64,000 bases of DNA from Flavobacterium sp. KS-LB2 (lineage in GTDB: Bacteria; Bacteroidota; Bacteroidia; Flavobacteriales; Flavobacteriaceae), in assembly GCF_036895565.1 (NCBI RefSeq), contig NZ_CP145904.1, forward strand, positions 248,001 to 312,000, given 5' to 3'. Shown one piece after another: positions 43,389 through 51,268 of the stretch. The position numbers were made by a program, and so were the translations under genes. How positions within the stretch are numbered: position 1 is the stretch's first letter; every line of letters begins with the position of its first letter. The notes under the pieces are model-generated. The model did not search any database. It saw nothing but the letters and a program-made list of their open reading frames with translations, and had not been told where the DNA came from.

Positions 43389-44114
43389 ATGAATGATTGT
43401 ATTGTTATAATTCCTACCTATAACGAAATTGAAAATATAGAAAGCATTATTCGATCGGTGTTTTCGCAACATAAATCTTTTCATGTACTTATTATTGATG
43501 ATAATTCACCGGATCATACTGCTGATAAGGTTGTTTTACTTCAATCGGAATTTGGAGGGAGATTATTTTTGGAAAAAAGAGAAAAAAAATCGGGTTTGGG
43601 AACGGCTTATGTTCACGGATTTAGATGGGCACTAGCGCATAAATATGATTTTATTTTTGAAATGGACGCTGATTTTTCGCACAATCCAAGTGATTTAGAG
43701 AAGTTATATAATGCTTGTCATTTTGGCGATGCTGATTTAGCAATTGGTTCTCGTTACGTCACCGGAGTAAATGTAGTAAACTGGCCATTGAGCCGCGTAT
43801 TGATGTCTTATTTCGCCTCGGTTTATGTGCGAATGATTACTGGAATGAAAATTCACGATGCTACAGCAGGTTTTGTTTGTTACAAGAGGAAAGTGCTGGA
43901 AGAGATTAATTTAGATAAAATAAGATTTGTGGGTTATGCTTTTCAAATTGAAATGAAATACAGAACCTATTGTAAAAAATTTCAAATTACAGAGGTTCCC
44001 ATCATTTTTACAGATAGAACAAAAGGGCAGTCCAAAATGAGTAACTCAATAATTATTGAAGCCGTTTTTGGAGTTATTGCACTTAGATTAAAAAGATTAG
44101 TCAACACATTATAA
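43389..44114 (+). CDS. GT2 glycosyltransferase, polyprenol monophosphomannose synthase-like
   Basis: A 241-residue GT-A enzyme probably transferring a sugar from a nucleotide donor to polyprenyl phosphate. Motifs: CIVIIPTYNEIENIESII (residues 4-21), DDNSPDHTADKV, FEMDADFSHNP with the metal-binding DAD, GSRYV, and the late FTDRTKGQSKMS. There is no C-terminal membrane domain, as in soluble DPM1-type enzymes. The frame could start at 43341, but the promoter element within it supports 43389. First gene of a GT2-pyrC-DUF4296 run (12-nt gap to pyrC). Confidence 0.9.
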   Translation: MNDCIVIIPTYNEIENIESIIRSVFSQHKSFHVLIIDDNSPDHTADKVVLLQSEFGGRLFLEKREKKSGLGTAYVHGFRWALAHKYDFIFEMDADFSHNPSDLEKLYNACHFGDADLAIGSRYVTGVNVVNWPLSRVLMSYFASVYVRMITGMKIHDATAGFVCYKRKVLEEINLDKIRFVGYAFQIEMKYRTYCKKFQITEVPIIFTDRTKGQSKMSNSIIIEAVFGVIALRLKRLVNTL

Positions 44115-44126
44115 GAAAAAGACAGG

Positions 44127-45467
44127 ATGAACAGGGTTTTAATTAAGAATGCCAAAATAGTAAATGAAGGAGTGATTTTTGAGGGCGATGTATTAATTGA
44201 AAATGACTTAATTGTTGAGATTTCAGAAAGTATTAGTGCCAAATCCTCCCAATGTAAAATTATTGATGCCGAAGGGAATTATTTGATTCCAGGAGCTATT
44301 GACGACCAAGTTCATTTTAGAGAACCAGGACTCACGCACAAAGGTGACATAGAATCTGAATCTAAAGCGGCAGTAGCAGGCGGAATTACTTCTTATATTG
44401 AACAGCCCAACACAGTTCCTAATGCAGTTACCCAAGAAATATTAGAGCAAAAATACGAGTTGGCTGCCCAGAAATCATACGCAAATTATTCGTTTATGAT
44501 GGGAGCAACTAATGATAACTTGGAAGAAGTTTTAAAAACAAATCCAAAGAATGTTGCCGGAATAAAAATATTTTTAGGTTCCTCAACAGGGAATATGTTG
44601 GTGGATAATGAAGCTACTTTAGAGAAAATATTTTCCAGTACCCCCATGCTTATTGCGGTACACTGCGAAGATGAAGCCACTATCAAGAATAATTTAGAAA
44701 AATACAAAGCAGAGTTTGGAGAAGATGTTCCTGTTACGGTGCATCACCTTATCCGAAGCGAGGAAGCATGTTATATTTCGTCTTCTAAAGCCGTTGCGCT
44801 GGCTAAAAAAACAGGTGCTCGCTTGCATATTTTTCATCTTTCGACTGCCAAAGAAATGGATTTGTTTACTAATAAAATTCCATTGGAAGAGAAGAAAATC
44901 ACGGCCGAAGTTTGTGTGCATCACCTTTGGTTTACCAATGATGATTATGCCACTAAAGGCAATTTGATTAAATGGAATCCAGCTGTGAAAACGGCCAATG
45001 ACAGAAAAGTGCTTTGGGAAGCTTTGTTAGATGATAGAATTGATGTTATTGCCACGGATCACGCACCACATACACTAGAAGAAAAAAAACAATCCTATTT
45101 GAACGCTCCTTCTGGCGGACCATTAGTGCAACATGCAGTTGTAGCAATGTTTGAAGCGTATCATCAAGGAAAAATAAGTATTGAGAAAATTGTCGAGAAA
45201 ATGTGTCACAATCCAGCTAAAATTTTCAAAATTGAAAAGCGTGGTTTTATCAAAGAAGGCTATTATGCCGATTTGGTAATTGTGAATTCTGGATTGCCTT
45301 GGAGTGTAAAAAAAGAAAATATTTTGGCTAAATGTGGTTGGTCTCCTTTTGAAGGCTTTACTTTTAAATCTAGAATTACTCATACTTTTGTCAATGGACA
45401 ATTGGTTTATACTGCTTTTAAAGTAAAAGACATTCGTGCAGGAAAACGTTTATTATTCGAAAGATAA
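44127..45467 (+). CDS. pyrC: Dihydroorotase
   Basis: A 446-residue amidohydrolase catalysing the third step of pyrimidine synthesis. Motifs: IPGAIDDQVHFREPGLTHKG (about 55-74), GIKIFLGSSTGNM, HCEDE, LHIFHLSTAKEM, and the catalytic IATDHAPHT. The first metal ligand of the usual HxH motif is Gln (Q61, DDQVH) rather than His; His63 is kept. I recall this variant from flavobacterial homologues, so the enzyme is probably active, but the metal site deserves checking. It lies between the GT2 gene and DUF4296 on one transcript. Confidence 0.9.
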   Translation: MNRVLIKNAKIVNEGVIFEGDVLIENDLIVEISESISAKSSQCKIIDAEGNYLIPGAIDDQVHFREPGLTHKGDIESESKAAVAGGITSYIEQPNTVPNAVTQEILEQKYELAAQKSYANYSFMMGATNDNLEEVLKTNPKNVAGIKIFLGSSTGNMLVDNEATLEKIFSSTPMLIAVHCEDEATIKNNLEKYKAEFGEDVPVTVHHLIRSEEACYISSSKAVALAKKTGARLHIFHLSTAKEMDLFTNKIPLEEKKITAEVCVHHLWFTNDDYATKGNLIKWNPAVKTANDRKVLWEALLDDRIDVIATDHAPHTLEEKKQSYLNAPSGGPLVQHAVVAMFEAYHQGKISIEKIVEKMCHNPAKIFKIEKRGFIKEGYYADLVIVNSGLPWSVKKENILAKCGWSPFEGFTFKSRITHTFVNGQLVYTAFKVKDIRAGKRLLFER

Positions 45468-45477
45468 AATTTCATCA

Positions 45478-45903
45478 ATGAAAAAAATCATCACATTTTT
45501 AACGATCATAACACTGTTTGTAAGCTGTAGAGACGAAGTAGTAAATAAGCCAGAACAACTTATAGAAAAAGACGTTATGGTAAATATTATGTATGATTTA
45601 TCTATTCTGGAAGCTATAAGAAATCAAAATCCGACTTCCTTAGACACTTTTAAAATAAATTCAAGAGATTATATTTTCAAAAAATATAAAATTGACAGCG
45701 TTCAATTTGCCAAAAGTAATGTCTATTATGCAGCTGATTATAATGAATACAAGAGCATGTTTGAGCAAATCAGCAACCGATTGGAAACAAATCAAAAGAA
45801 GGTCGATTCGTTAATCAAATTGGAGAAAAAGAAAAAGAAACCGATACTTCAAAAAAAGAAACCAACAACTACAATTGTTGGGGATACCACAAAATTGAAA
45901 TAG
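45478..45903 (+). CDS. DUF4296 lipoprotein
   Basis: 141 residues. MKKIITFLTIITLFVSCRDE is a lipoprotein signal with lipobox FVSC (Cys17). The mature part has the DUF4296 pattern LIEKDVMVNIMYDLSILEAI and IFKKYKIDSVQFAKSNVYYA, and a very Lys-rich tail (KLEKKKKKPILQKKKP). A frame upstream to 45436 overlaps the end of pyrC; ATG 45478 is chosen because it gives the signal peptide. Role unknown. Third gene of the GT2-pyrC run. Confidence 0.9.
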   Translation: MKKIITFLTIITLFVSCRDEVVNKPEQLIEKDVMVNIMYDLSILEAIRNQNPTSLDTFKINSRDYIFKKYKIDSVQFAKSNVYYAADYNEYKSMFEQISNRLETNQKKVDSLIKLEKKKKKPILQKKKPTTTIVGDTTKLK

Positions 45904-45914
45904 AAAATTACTAT

Positions 45915-46916
45915 TTAAAGTTTTGAAATTTCCTTAATGTATTGGTGAACATCGATAAAATCAGTTTTCAAGGTATCTTTAATCTTCTGATTTGAATAAT
46001 TATTTACCGAGTAGGAAGCTCTTGCAGTGGCTTGCGATAATTTTCTCTTTTGTTGAAAAACAGTCGAAACAAACCAATCCAATCTCCAGAGCATTTCCAT
46101 AAAAAAGGGTTTTGCGTGAATTTCAGGTCGTTGAACACCCAGTGCATCGGCCATCGCGTTCAGAATGTCACGGAAAACACTATTTTCTGCAATCAAAGTA
46201 AAGCGTTCGTTTTTGATTTCGCTTTTCATCAATTGATGCGCCATTCGAACAACATCAGCAACGGCAACAAATCCGGTGGAACCCAGCGTATAAAATTTCA
46301 ATCCGTTTTTTACTTTCGTAAAAAGTTGTCCGCTTCCTTGCTCTCTAAAACCTGGTCCAAGAATTACACCGGGATTTACAATTATTACCTCTAAACCTTC
46401 TTGTTGTCCGCGCCAAATTTCCATTTCGGCGCCATATTTAGAAATGGCATAATCATTATGGTACTTTTCCGGATTCCATTCGGTTTCTTCGGTAATGAAT
46501 TTTTCATGAGGCAGTAAATCGCCTAAAGTGGCAATGGAACTTATAAAACACAGTTTCTTTATTTGATAAGCGATACAAAAATTCACAATATTCGCAGTGC
46601 CTTCAATATTTGTTTTTCTCAATATATCTTCATCTTTAGGGTCAAAAGAAATCAAAGCGGCACAATGATACACGGTATCAATATTTTGAAAGGCGATTTC
46701 TAAGGAAGGAACTTCGGTAATATCTGCGGGAATCCATTCGATTTGCTGGAACAACGATTCCTTTTTGTACAGAGAGAACAGCGACTTGGTTTTCTCTATT
46801 GAAGCGACACTTCGATAAATGGCACGCACTTTTTCTGTCCCGATACTTCGGGATTCAATTAAATGAAGCAATAAATGTGCGCCTACTAAACCGGTTCCTC
46901 CTGTGACTAAAATCAT
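45915..46916 (-). CDS. NAD-dependent epimerase/dehydratase (extended SDR)
   Basis: A 333-residue extended short-chain dehydrogenase. The Rossmann motif is MILVTGGTGLVGAHLLLHLI at the N-terminus, the active site has YAISKYGAEMEIW (YxxxK), and IVNPGVILGPGF is the usual NPG(x)xGP loop. It resembles dihydroflavonol-reductase-like and sugar-epimerase-like SDRs; substrate unknown. The frame stays open upstream to 47105 but overlaps tyrS on the other strand, so the ATG at 46914-46916, which begins the Rossmann strand, is used. Convergent with DUF4296. Confidence 0.9.
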   Translation of the reverse strand: MILVTGGTGLVGAHLLLHLIESRSIGTEKVRAIYRSVASIEKTKSLFSLYKKESLFQQIEWIPADITEVPSLEIAFQNIDTVYHCAALISFDPKDEDILRKTNIEGTANIVNFCIAYQIKKLCFISSIATLGDLLPHEKFITEETEWNPEKYHNDYAISKYGAEMEIWRGQQEGLEVIIVNPGVILGPGFREQGSGQLFTKVKNGLKFYTLGSTGFVAVADVVRMAHQLMKSEIKNERFTLIAENSVFRDILNAMADALGVQRPEIHAKPFFMEMLWRLDWFVSTVFQQKRKLSQATARASYSVNNYSNQKIKDTLKTDFIDVHQYIKEISKL

Positions 46917-46984
46917 GCTACGAAAATACGAATAATTTTTTTCGAATAACCTATTAAACAAATAACCGAATCCACAATAAATTT

Positions 46985-46992
46985 TATCTTTG
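46985..46992 (+). promoter_or_regulatory. -7 promoter element for tyrS
   Basis: TATCTTTG, exact TAnnTTTG match, 51 nt before the tyrS ATG. Confidence 0.5.
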
Positions 46993-47043
46993 TGCACACG
47001 AAGCCTTAAAGGCTGAACTGACGAAAGTAAATTGATTAAAAAG

Positions 47044-48336
47044 ATGAAGAATTTTATTGAAGAAGTAACTTGGAGAGGAATGCTCCACGATGTTATGCCC
47101 GGCACAGAAGAACATTTGATGGAACAAATGCGTGTGGCGTATGTGGGAATTGACCCAACTGCCGATTCATTGCATATAGGACATTTAGTTGGTGTGATGT
47201 TATTGAAACATTTTCAACTATCCGGACACAAGCCATTAGCGTTAGTGGGTGGTGCAACAGGAATGATTGGTGATCCATCCGGAAAATCGAATGAAAGAAA
47301 TTTATTGGACGAACCAACATTGCGTCACAATCAAGAAGCTATAAAAGGACAATTATCCCGTTTTCTGGATTTTACTTCCGATGCGGCTAACGCGGCAGAA
47401 TTAGTGAATAATTACGACTGGATGAAGAACTTTTCTTTTCTGGATTTCATTCGTGATGTAGGTAAACATATTACGGTTAATTATATGATGGCAAAAGATT
47501 CTGTGAAGAAACGTTTGTCCTCAGAAGCTGCGGAAGGAATGTCTTTCACGGAGTTTACCTATCAATTGGTTCAAGGATATGACTTTTTGCATTTGTACAG
47601 AGAAAAGAATTGTACGCTGCAAATGGGCGGAAGCGACCAATGGGGGAATATCACCACAGGAACTGAATTGGTACGTAGAATTGCCAGTGGAAAAGCATAC
47701 GCATTGACTTGTCCGTTGATTACAAAAGCGGATGGGACTAAATTTGGAAAATCTGAAGGTGGGAATATTTGGTTGGATTCGGCTAGAACTTCTCCGTATA
47801 AATTTTACCAATACTGGTTGAATACATCTGATGTTGATGCTGAAAAATACATTAAGATTTTTACTTTTTTATCCAAAGAAGAAATCGAAGTTTTAACTGA
47901 AAAACATAAAGAAGCACCACATTTACGTTTGTTACAAAAACGTTTGGCCGAAGAAATTACGGTGATGGTACATTCAACAGAAGATTTAGAAAATGCGATA
48001 AAAGCATCGAATATTTTGTTTGGGAATTCGACTTCAGACGATTTGAAGCAATTGGACGAAGCGACTTTTTTAGATGTTTTTGATGGTGTTCCTCAATCGG
48101 AAATCTCAAGAAATGAAATCGAAGCGGGAATCAATATTGTTGACGTTCTAAACGAAAAAACTGGATTTCTAAAATCAAATGGCGAAGCAAGACGCGCTTT
48201 GACGGCTAATTCTATTTCAATAAATAGAGAAAAAGTTGCCGAAGATTTTGTGCTTTCGAGCAAAGATTTAATCAACAATCAGTTTGTATTGTTACAAAGC
48301 GGAAAGAAAAACTATTTTGTGGTGAGAGTGGTTTAA
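47044..48336 (+). CDS. tyrS: Tyrosine-tRNA ligase
   Basis: A 430-residue class Ic synthetase. HIGH-type motif [17 protein letters not shown] (about 37-53), [18 protein letters not shown], the tyrosine-binding [18 protein letters not shown] and MGGSDQWGN, and the KMSKS equivalent KFGKSEGGN. The C-terminal S4-like RNA-binding region ends [13 protein letters not shown] 47044 is preferred over an upstream TTG at 47032. The stop overlaps the convergent LuxE-like gene by 4 nt. Confidence 0.96.
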   Translation: MKNFIEEVTWRGMLHDVMPGTEEHLMEQMRVAYVGIDPTADSLHIGHLVGVMLLKHFQLSGHKPLALVGGATGMIGDPSGKSNERNLLDEPTLRHNQEAIKGQLSRFLDFTSDAANAAELVNNYDWMKNFSFLDFIRDVGKHITVNYMMAKDSVKKRLSSEAAEGMSFTEFTYQLVQGYDFLHLYREKNCTLQMGGSDQWGNITTGTELVRRIASGKAYALTCPLITKADGTKFGKSEGGNIWLDSARTSPYKFYQYWLNTSDVDAEKYIKIFTFLSKEEIEVLTEKHKEAPHLRLLQKRLAEEITVMVHSTEDLENAIKASNILFGNSTSDDLKQLDEATFLDVFDGVPQSEISRNEIEAGINIVDVLNEKTGFLKSNGEARRALTANSISINREKVAEDFVLSSKDLINNQFVLLQSGKKNYFVVRVV

Positions 48337-49313
48337 AGAACCATCAAATTACAACCTCGAATATCAGAGTTATCAAAACGTCCCAATACCTCGAAAGAGT
48401 TGTTGGGATTTTTTTTGCCCAAATCCTGCGTAGCAATAAACGAACAGGAATTGATGTTGGCTAAATCGATCACATTAATTCCGCCTGTTTTTCCGTCTTG
48501 AATATAGGCCAAGGCATCTTCGGTGTCACGAACGAGAATTTGTATCCAAGAAGGGCATTCAAATACGCCGTTTCCTAAAGAATAGGCTTGCGAAAGCAAT
48601 TCGGTCATTCCGTATTCAGAATGAATGGCTGAAACACCAAATCCTTTGCACAATTGTTCGTGCAATTCTTCGCGAATCATTTCTTTGCGTTTGCCTTTCA
48701 TGCCACCTGTTTCCATGATAATGGTATGCTGCAGTTGAAACTCATGTTTTTCAATTAAATCCAATAAAGCAAAAGTAACACCAATCAGAATGACATTTTG
48801 ACCGGCTTGGTCTAACGCTATTAGTTTAGTAATCAATTCGTCATGATTGTGGAGATAAAAACCACTTTCAGGATGATTAGATAATGCAATTAGATCCTTG
48901 ACCATATAAATTAAGGAAGAACCTTCTCTTTCCAGATAGGATGGAAGCAAGGCCAAAACAACATAATCTTCGATATTGCCATAAAATTCTGAAAATCCTT
49001 TGCGGTAACTTTCTTCATACAAGGTAACATCAGTAACCAGATGTTTGCTGGTAATCATTCCGGTTGTACCACTACTGGTGAATGTTTCCTGAATGGGATT
49101 AGTATTAGAAACCACTTCATGGCTCTTAAAAAACTGAATCGGTAAAAAGGGAATCTGTTGTAAAGACTTTACTTTGTGAGGATCTGTTTTTAAAAAATCG
49201 CAAAATTCCTGATAGACCAAGTTGTTTTCGTATTGAAAACGAAACACTTTCAATGCAATTTTCTCAAACTGTTTTTGACTGGAAATGGCAAATATATCAG
49301 AGGATGTAATCAA
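48333..49313 (-). CDS. LuxE-like acyl-protein synthetase / acyl transferase
   Basis: A 326-residue member of the ANL adenylating superfamily, similar to LuxE, which activates and binds a fatty acid. Adenylate-binding motif [14 protein letters not shown] (about 82-95), the middle motif [12 protein letters not shown], and a short C-terminal part without a full CoA-ligase lid. No lux genes are present, so its product is unknown; it may supply acyl groups to a surface glycan (inference). No ATG fits. The first TTG (49328) is part of a TACTTTTG promoter element, so the TTG at 49311-49313 is the likely start. Confidence 0.82.
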   Translation of the reverse strand: MITSSDIFAISSQKQFEKIALKVFRFQYENNLVYQEFCDFLKTDPHKVKSLQQIPFLPIQFFKSHEVVSNTNPIQETFTSSGTTGMITSKHLVTDVTLYEESYRKGFSEFYGNIEDYVVLALLPSYLEREGSSLIYMVKDLIALSNHPESGFYLHNHDELITKLIALDQAGQNVILIGVTFALLDLIEKHEFQLQHTIIMETGGMKGKRKEMIREELHEQLCKGFGVSAIHSEYGMTELLSQAYSLGNGVFECPSWIQILVRDTEDALAYIQDGKTGGINVIDLANINSCSFIATQDLGKKNPNNSFEVLGRFDNSDIRGCNLMVL

Positions 49314-49325
49314 GAATTTTTTTTG

Positions 49326-49333
49326 CAAAAGTA
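49326..49333 (-). promoter_or_regulatory. -7 promoter element for the LuxE-like gene
   Basis: Minus-strand TACTTTTG followed by C. It includes the first possible TTG start codon, which excludes that codon and favours TTG 49313. Confidence 0.5.
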
Positions 49334-49415
49334 ATCAAATTTTTTAAGGGAAGCTCATTAACAAAACAGCAATAGTTGGTTTTTGGAATCTGGGGCATTA
49401 AAATTCTGCATAAAA

Positions 49416-49440
49416 AAAGCCCCAATAGAATTGGAGCTTT
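49416..49440 (-). terminator. Terminator of the T9SS mini-protein gene
   Basis: 11-bp stem AAAGCCCCAAT/ATTGGAGCTTT (one mismatch) with a 3-nt loop; on the minus strand it continues into a T run. Confidence 0.7.
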
Positions 49441-49458
49441 TGTATGAATGTTGAGGAT

Positions 49459-49794
49459 TTATCTAATAATTAATTTCCTCGTTGCAGATGCCTCTTTTTC
49501 ATTAATCTTTATAATATAGACACCTGAAGTTAGATTAGAGACGTTAAGCTCTCTAGAACTAAGTGTTGTTTGAAGCACTTTTTTTCCTAAAACATCAAAG
49601 ATAATTATTTCTTTATCTAAGTCATTTTTTGAAGTAATGTAAACTTTTCCATTACTCACAGGGTTCGGGTACAAGCTTAAACCTTCTATTACGGCGGTTT
49701 CTTGCGTTTTTGGCTGTTTAATTTCTTGAGCATTAACGCTCATAGAGAATAAAAAAACCAATAAAGTGATACTATAAAAGTAGTTTTTTGCCAT
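49459..49794 (-). CDS. Short T9SS type A sorting-domain protein
   Basis: 111 residues: a signal peptide ending near VNAQ (about residue 22), a short Gln/Lys/Thr linker, and a complete type A C-terminal sorting domain (about 38-111) with LSLYPNPVSNGKVYI, IFDVLGKKVLQTTL, LTSGVYIIKI and the basic ending TRKLIIR. There is almost no cargo domain, so the exported product would be little more than the sorting signal. It lies 102 nt downstream of the beta-helix lipoprotein and TonB receptor genes, all on the minus strand, each with its own terminator. Confidence 0.9.
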   Translation of the reverse strand: MAKNYFYSITLLVFLFSMSVNAQEIKQPKTQETAVIEGLSLYPNPVSNGKVYITSKNDLDKEIIIFDVLGKKVLQTTLSSRELNVSNLTSGVYIIKINEKEASATRKLIIR

Positions 49795-49849
49795 CGGATT
49801 AGTTTGAATAGTAAATATACAAAAAATAATTCAAAAAGCATACCAAAAA

Positions 49850-49875
49850 AAACATCCTGAAAAATCAGGATGTTT
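49850..49875 (-). terminator. Terminator of the beta-helix lipoprotein gene
   Basis: 11-bp perfect stem AAACATCCTGA/TCAGGATGTTT with an AAAA loop and a T run on the minus strand. Confidence 0.85.
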
Positions 49876-49896
49876 GATATAAATAAAAGGTGTATT

Positions 49897-51084
49897 TTAT
49901 AAATTTCCTAATAAGTTAACACCATCTACGATAGCCCATGCTCCAGGAGTCAATACTGCTCCAGATGCTGTTGTGCTTGATGTGAAATTTGCAGGAAGAA
50001 AAGTCACCGTGAAAGTAGTTGCACCAGCACCCCATAAAACAGTGTTGTCAGCCACTTTTACATTTAGCATTTTTATTTTACCAGTCGCAACTTGATTTGT
50101 ATTTGTAGCTGCATCTTGTATTCTAACCGAAGTAGCATTAGCCGATGTGTAACCTGAAATTACTACATTGCTGTATTCTCCGTTACCTTCTTTTTTGAAT
50201 TGGATAGCATCTATTTCTAGTGGGTTACCCGCTTCAGTTACAGTTCCAGCGGCTCTTCTTAAAGTAATGTTAGACACTTTTGGGAAGAAAGCATTGTTTA
50301 CACTTTTTGATTCGATTTCCATTCCAAAATTTCCAGCTCCAGTTTGATAGGCATACCAGTTCGTATTTGCTTGACCTTGCCATCCATCTTGCCAATCAAA
50401 TGAATCGTCTGTGTTTCCGTATGAAATAAGGTTTTTAGCACTTACCGTACCTCCGTAAAATTCAAAACCGTCATCAGCTCCTTTGTAAGCAACAAGGTTT
50501 TCTAACACTGTTCCAGAACCTACTGAGTAAAAAGAGAAACCATTCATTTCAGAGTTACCATCCAAGATTTTTTTACCTGCATACTCTACACGTACGTATT
50601 TTAATGAACCACCATTGTGAGCAGCATTAGTACCACCATAAACAATATTTGTTCCGTCTTCAGAAGTAGCGGTTGTAATAGGAGTTCCGTCAGCTGTTTT
50701 TCCAGAAACGATAGGAGCATCACCAAACATGATTATTCCGCCCCAAGAACCTGCAGTTTTAGATTTTTCAGTAAAAACAACTGGTTCTGCTGCAGTTCCT
50801 GCAATATTTAATTTTCCGCCTTTTTCTACTAACAAAGCATCTGCACCGTCAGCTACATCAGCGGTAATAACTGAACCAGCTTCAAAAGTTAATGTAGCAT
50901 CACTTTTTACTCTAACTGTACCTTTGATAGTATAAACCCCTTTTGTATACGTTTTTGCAGCTGTGATATCTCCTGTGATTTCACCCGTTGCTGTTGGTGG
51001 AGTTGTTACTACATCGTCATCACTTGAAGTACAACTTGTAAATACCAAGCTCAATAATGCAAGACTGAATACTAATTTTTTCAT
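49897..51084 (-). CDS. Surface lipoprotein with right-handed beta-helix-type repeats
   Basis: 395 residues. MKKLVFSLALLSLVFTSCTS gives a lipobox (FTSC, Cys18), and the next residues TSSDDD fit the Bacteroidota lipoprotein export signal for surface display. A Thr/Gly-rich linker is followed by repeating short-strand turns (GTVRVKSDATLTFEAGSVI, GGKLNIAGTAAEPVVFTEKS, KNLISYGNTDDSFDWQDG), as in pectate-lyase-like beta-helices. No catalytic residues can be assigned. It lies between the TonB receptor and the T9SS mini-protein, which suggests the three form one surface uptake set. Confidence 0.83.
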   Translation of the reverse strand: MKKLVFSLALLSLVFTSCTSSDDDVVTTPPTATGEITGDITAAKTYTKGVYTIKGTVRVKSDATLTFEAGSVITADVADGADALLVEKGGKLNIAGTAAEPVVFTEKSKTAGSWGGIIMFGDAPIVSGKTADGTPITTATSEDGTNIVYGGTNAAHNGGSLKYVRVEYAGKKILDGNSEMNGFSFYSVGSGTVLENLVAYKGADDGFEFYGGTVSAKNLISYGNTDDSFDWQDGWQGQANTNWYAYQTGAGNFGMEIESKSVNNAFFPKVSNITLRRAAGTVTEAGNPLEIDAIQFKKEGNGEYSNVVISGYTSANATSVRIQDAATNTNQVATGKIKMLNVKVADNTVLWGAGATTFTVTFLPANFTSSTTASGAVLTPGAWAIVDGVNLLGNL

Positions 51085-51232
51085 TTTTAATGATTTTAAA
51101 ATTATAAGTTTTTTTGTTAATTATTTATTTCAAAAGTACTCTCGAGCTTCTGAAATTTAGTTATGTAATTGTTATTAAAGTATTATATAACAATGAATTT
51201 GATGTAAAGTTTACGTTACTTATGTGAACAAA

Positions 51233-51258
51233 AAAAAGAGCTGTAATAGCTCTTTTTT
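51233..51258 (-). terminator. Terminator of the TonB receptor gene
   Basis: 10-bp stem AAAAAGAGCT/AGCTCTTTTT with a 5-nt loop, flanked by A and T runs. Confidence 0.8.
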
Positions 51259-51268
51259 ATTGTTGTTT

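Noticed and set aside
45915..47105. Full-length 396-residue reading for the epimerase
   Set aside because: The first 63 residues overlap tyrS on the other strand and precede the Rossmann start; ATG 46916 fits the family.
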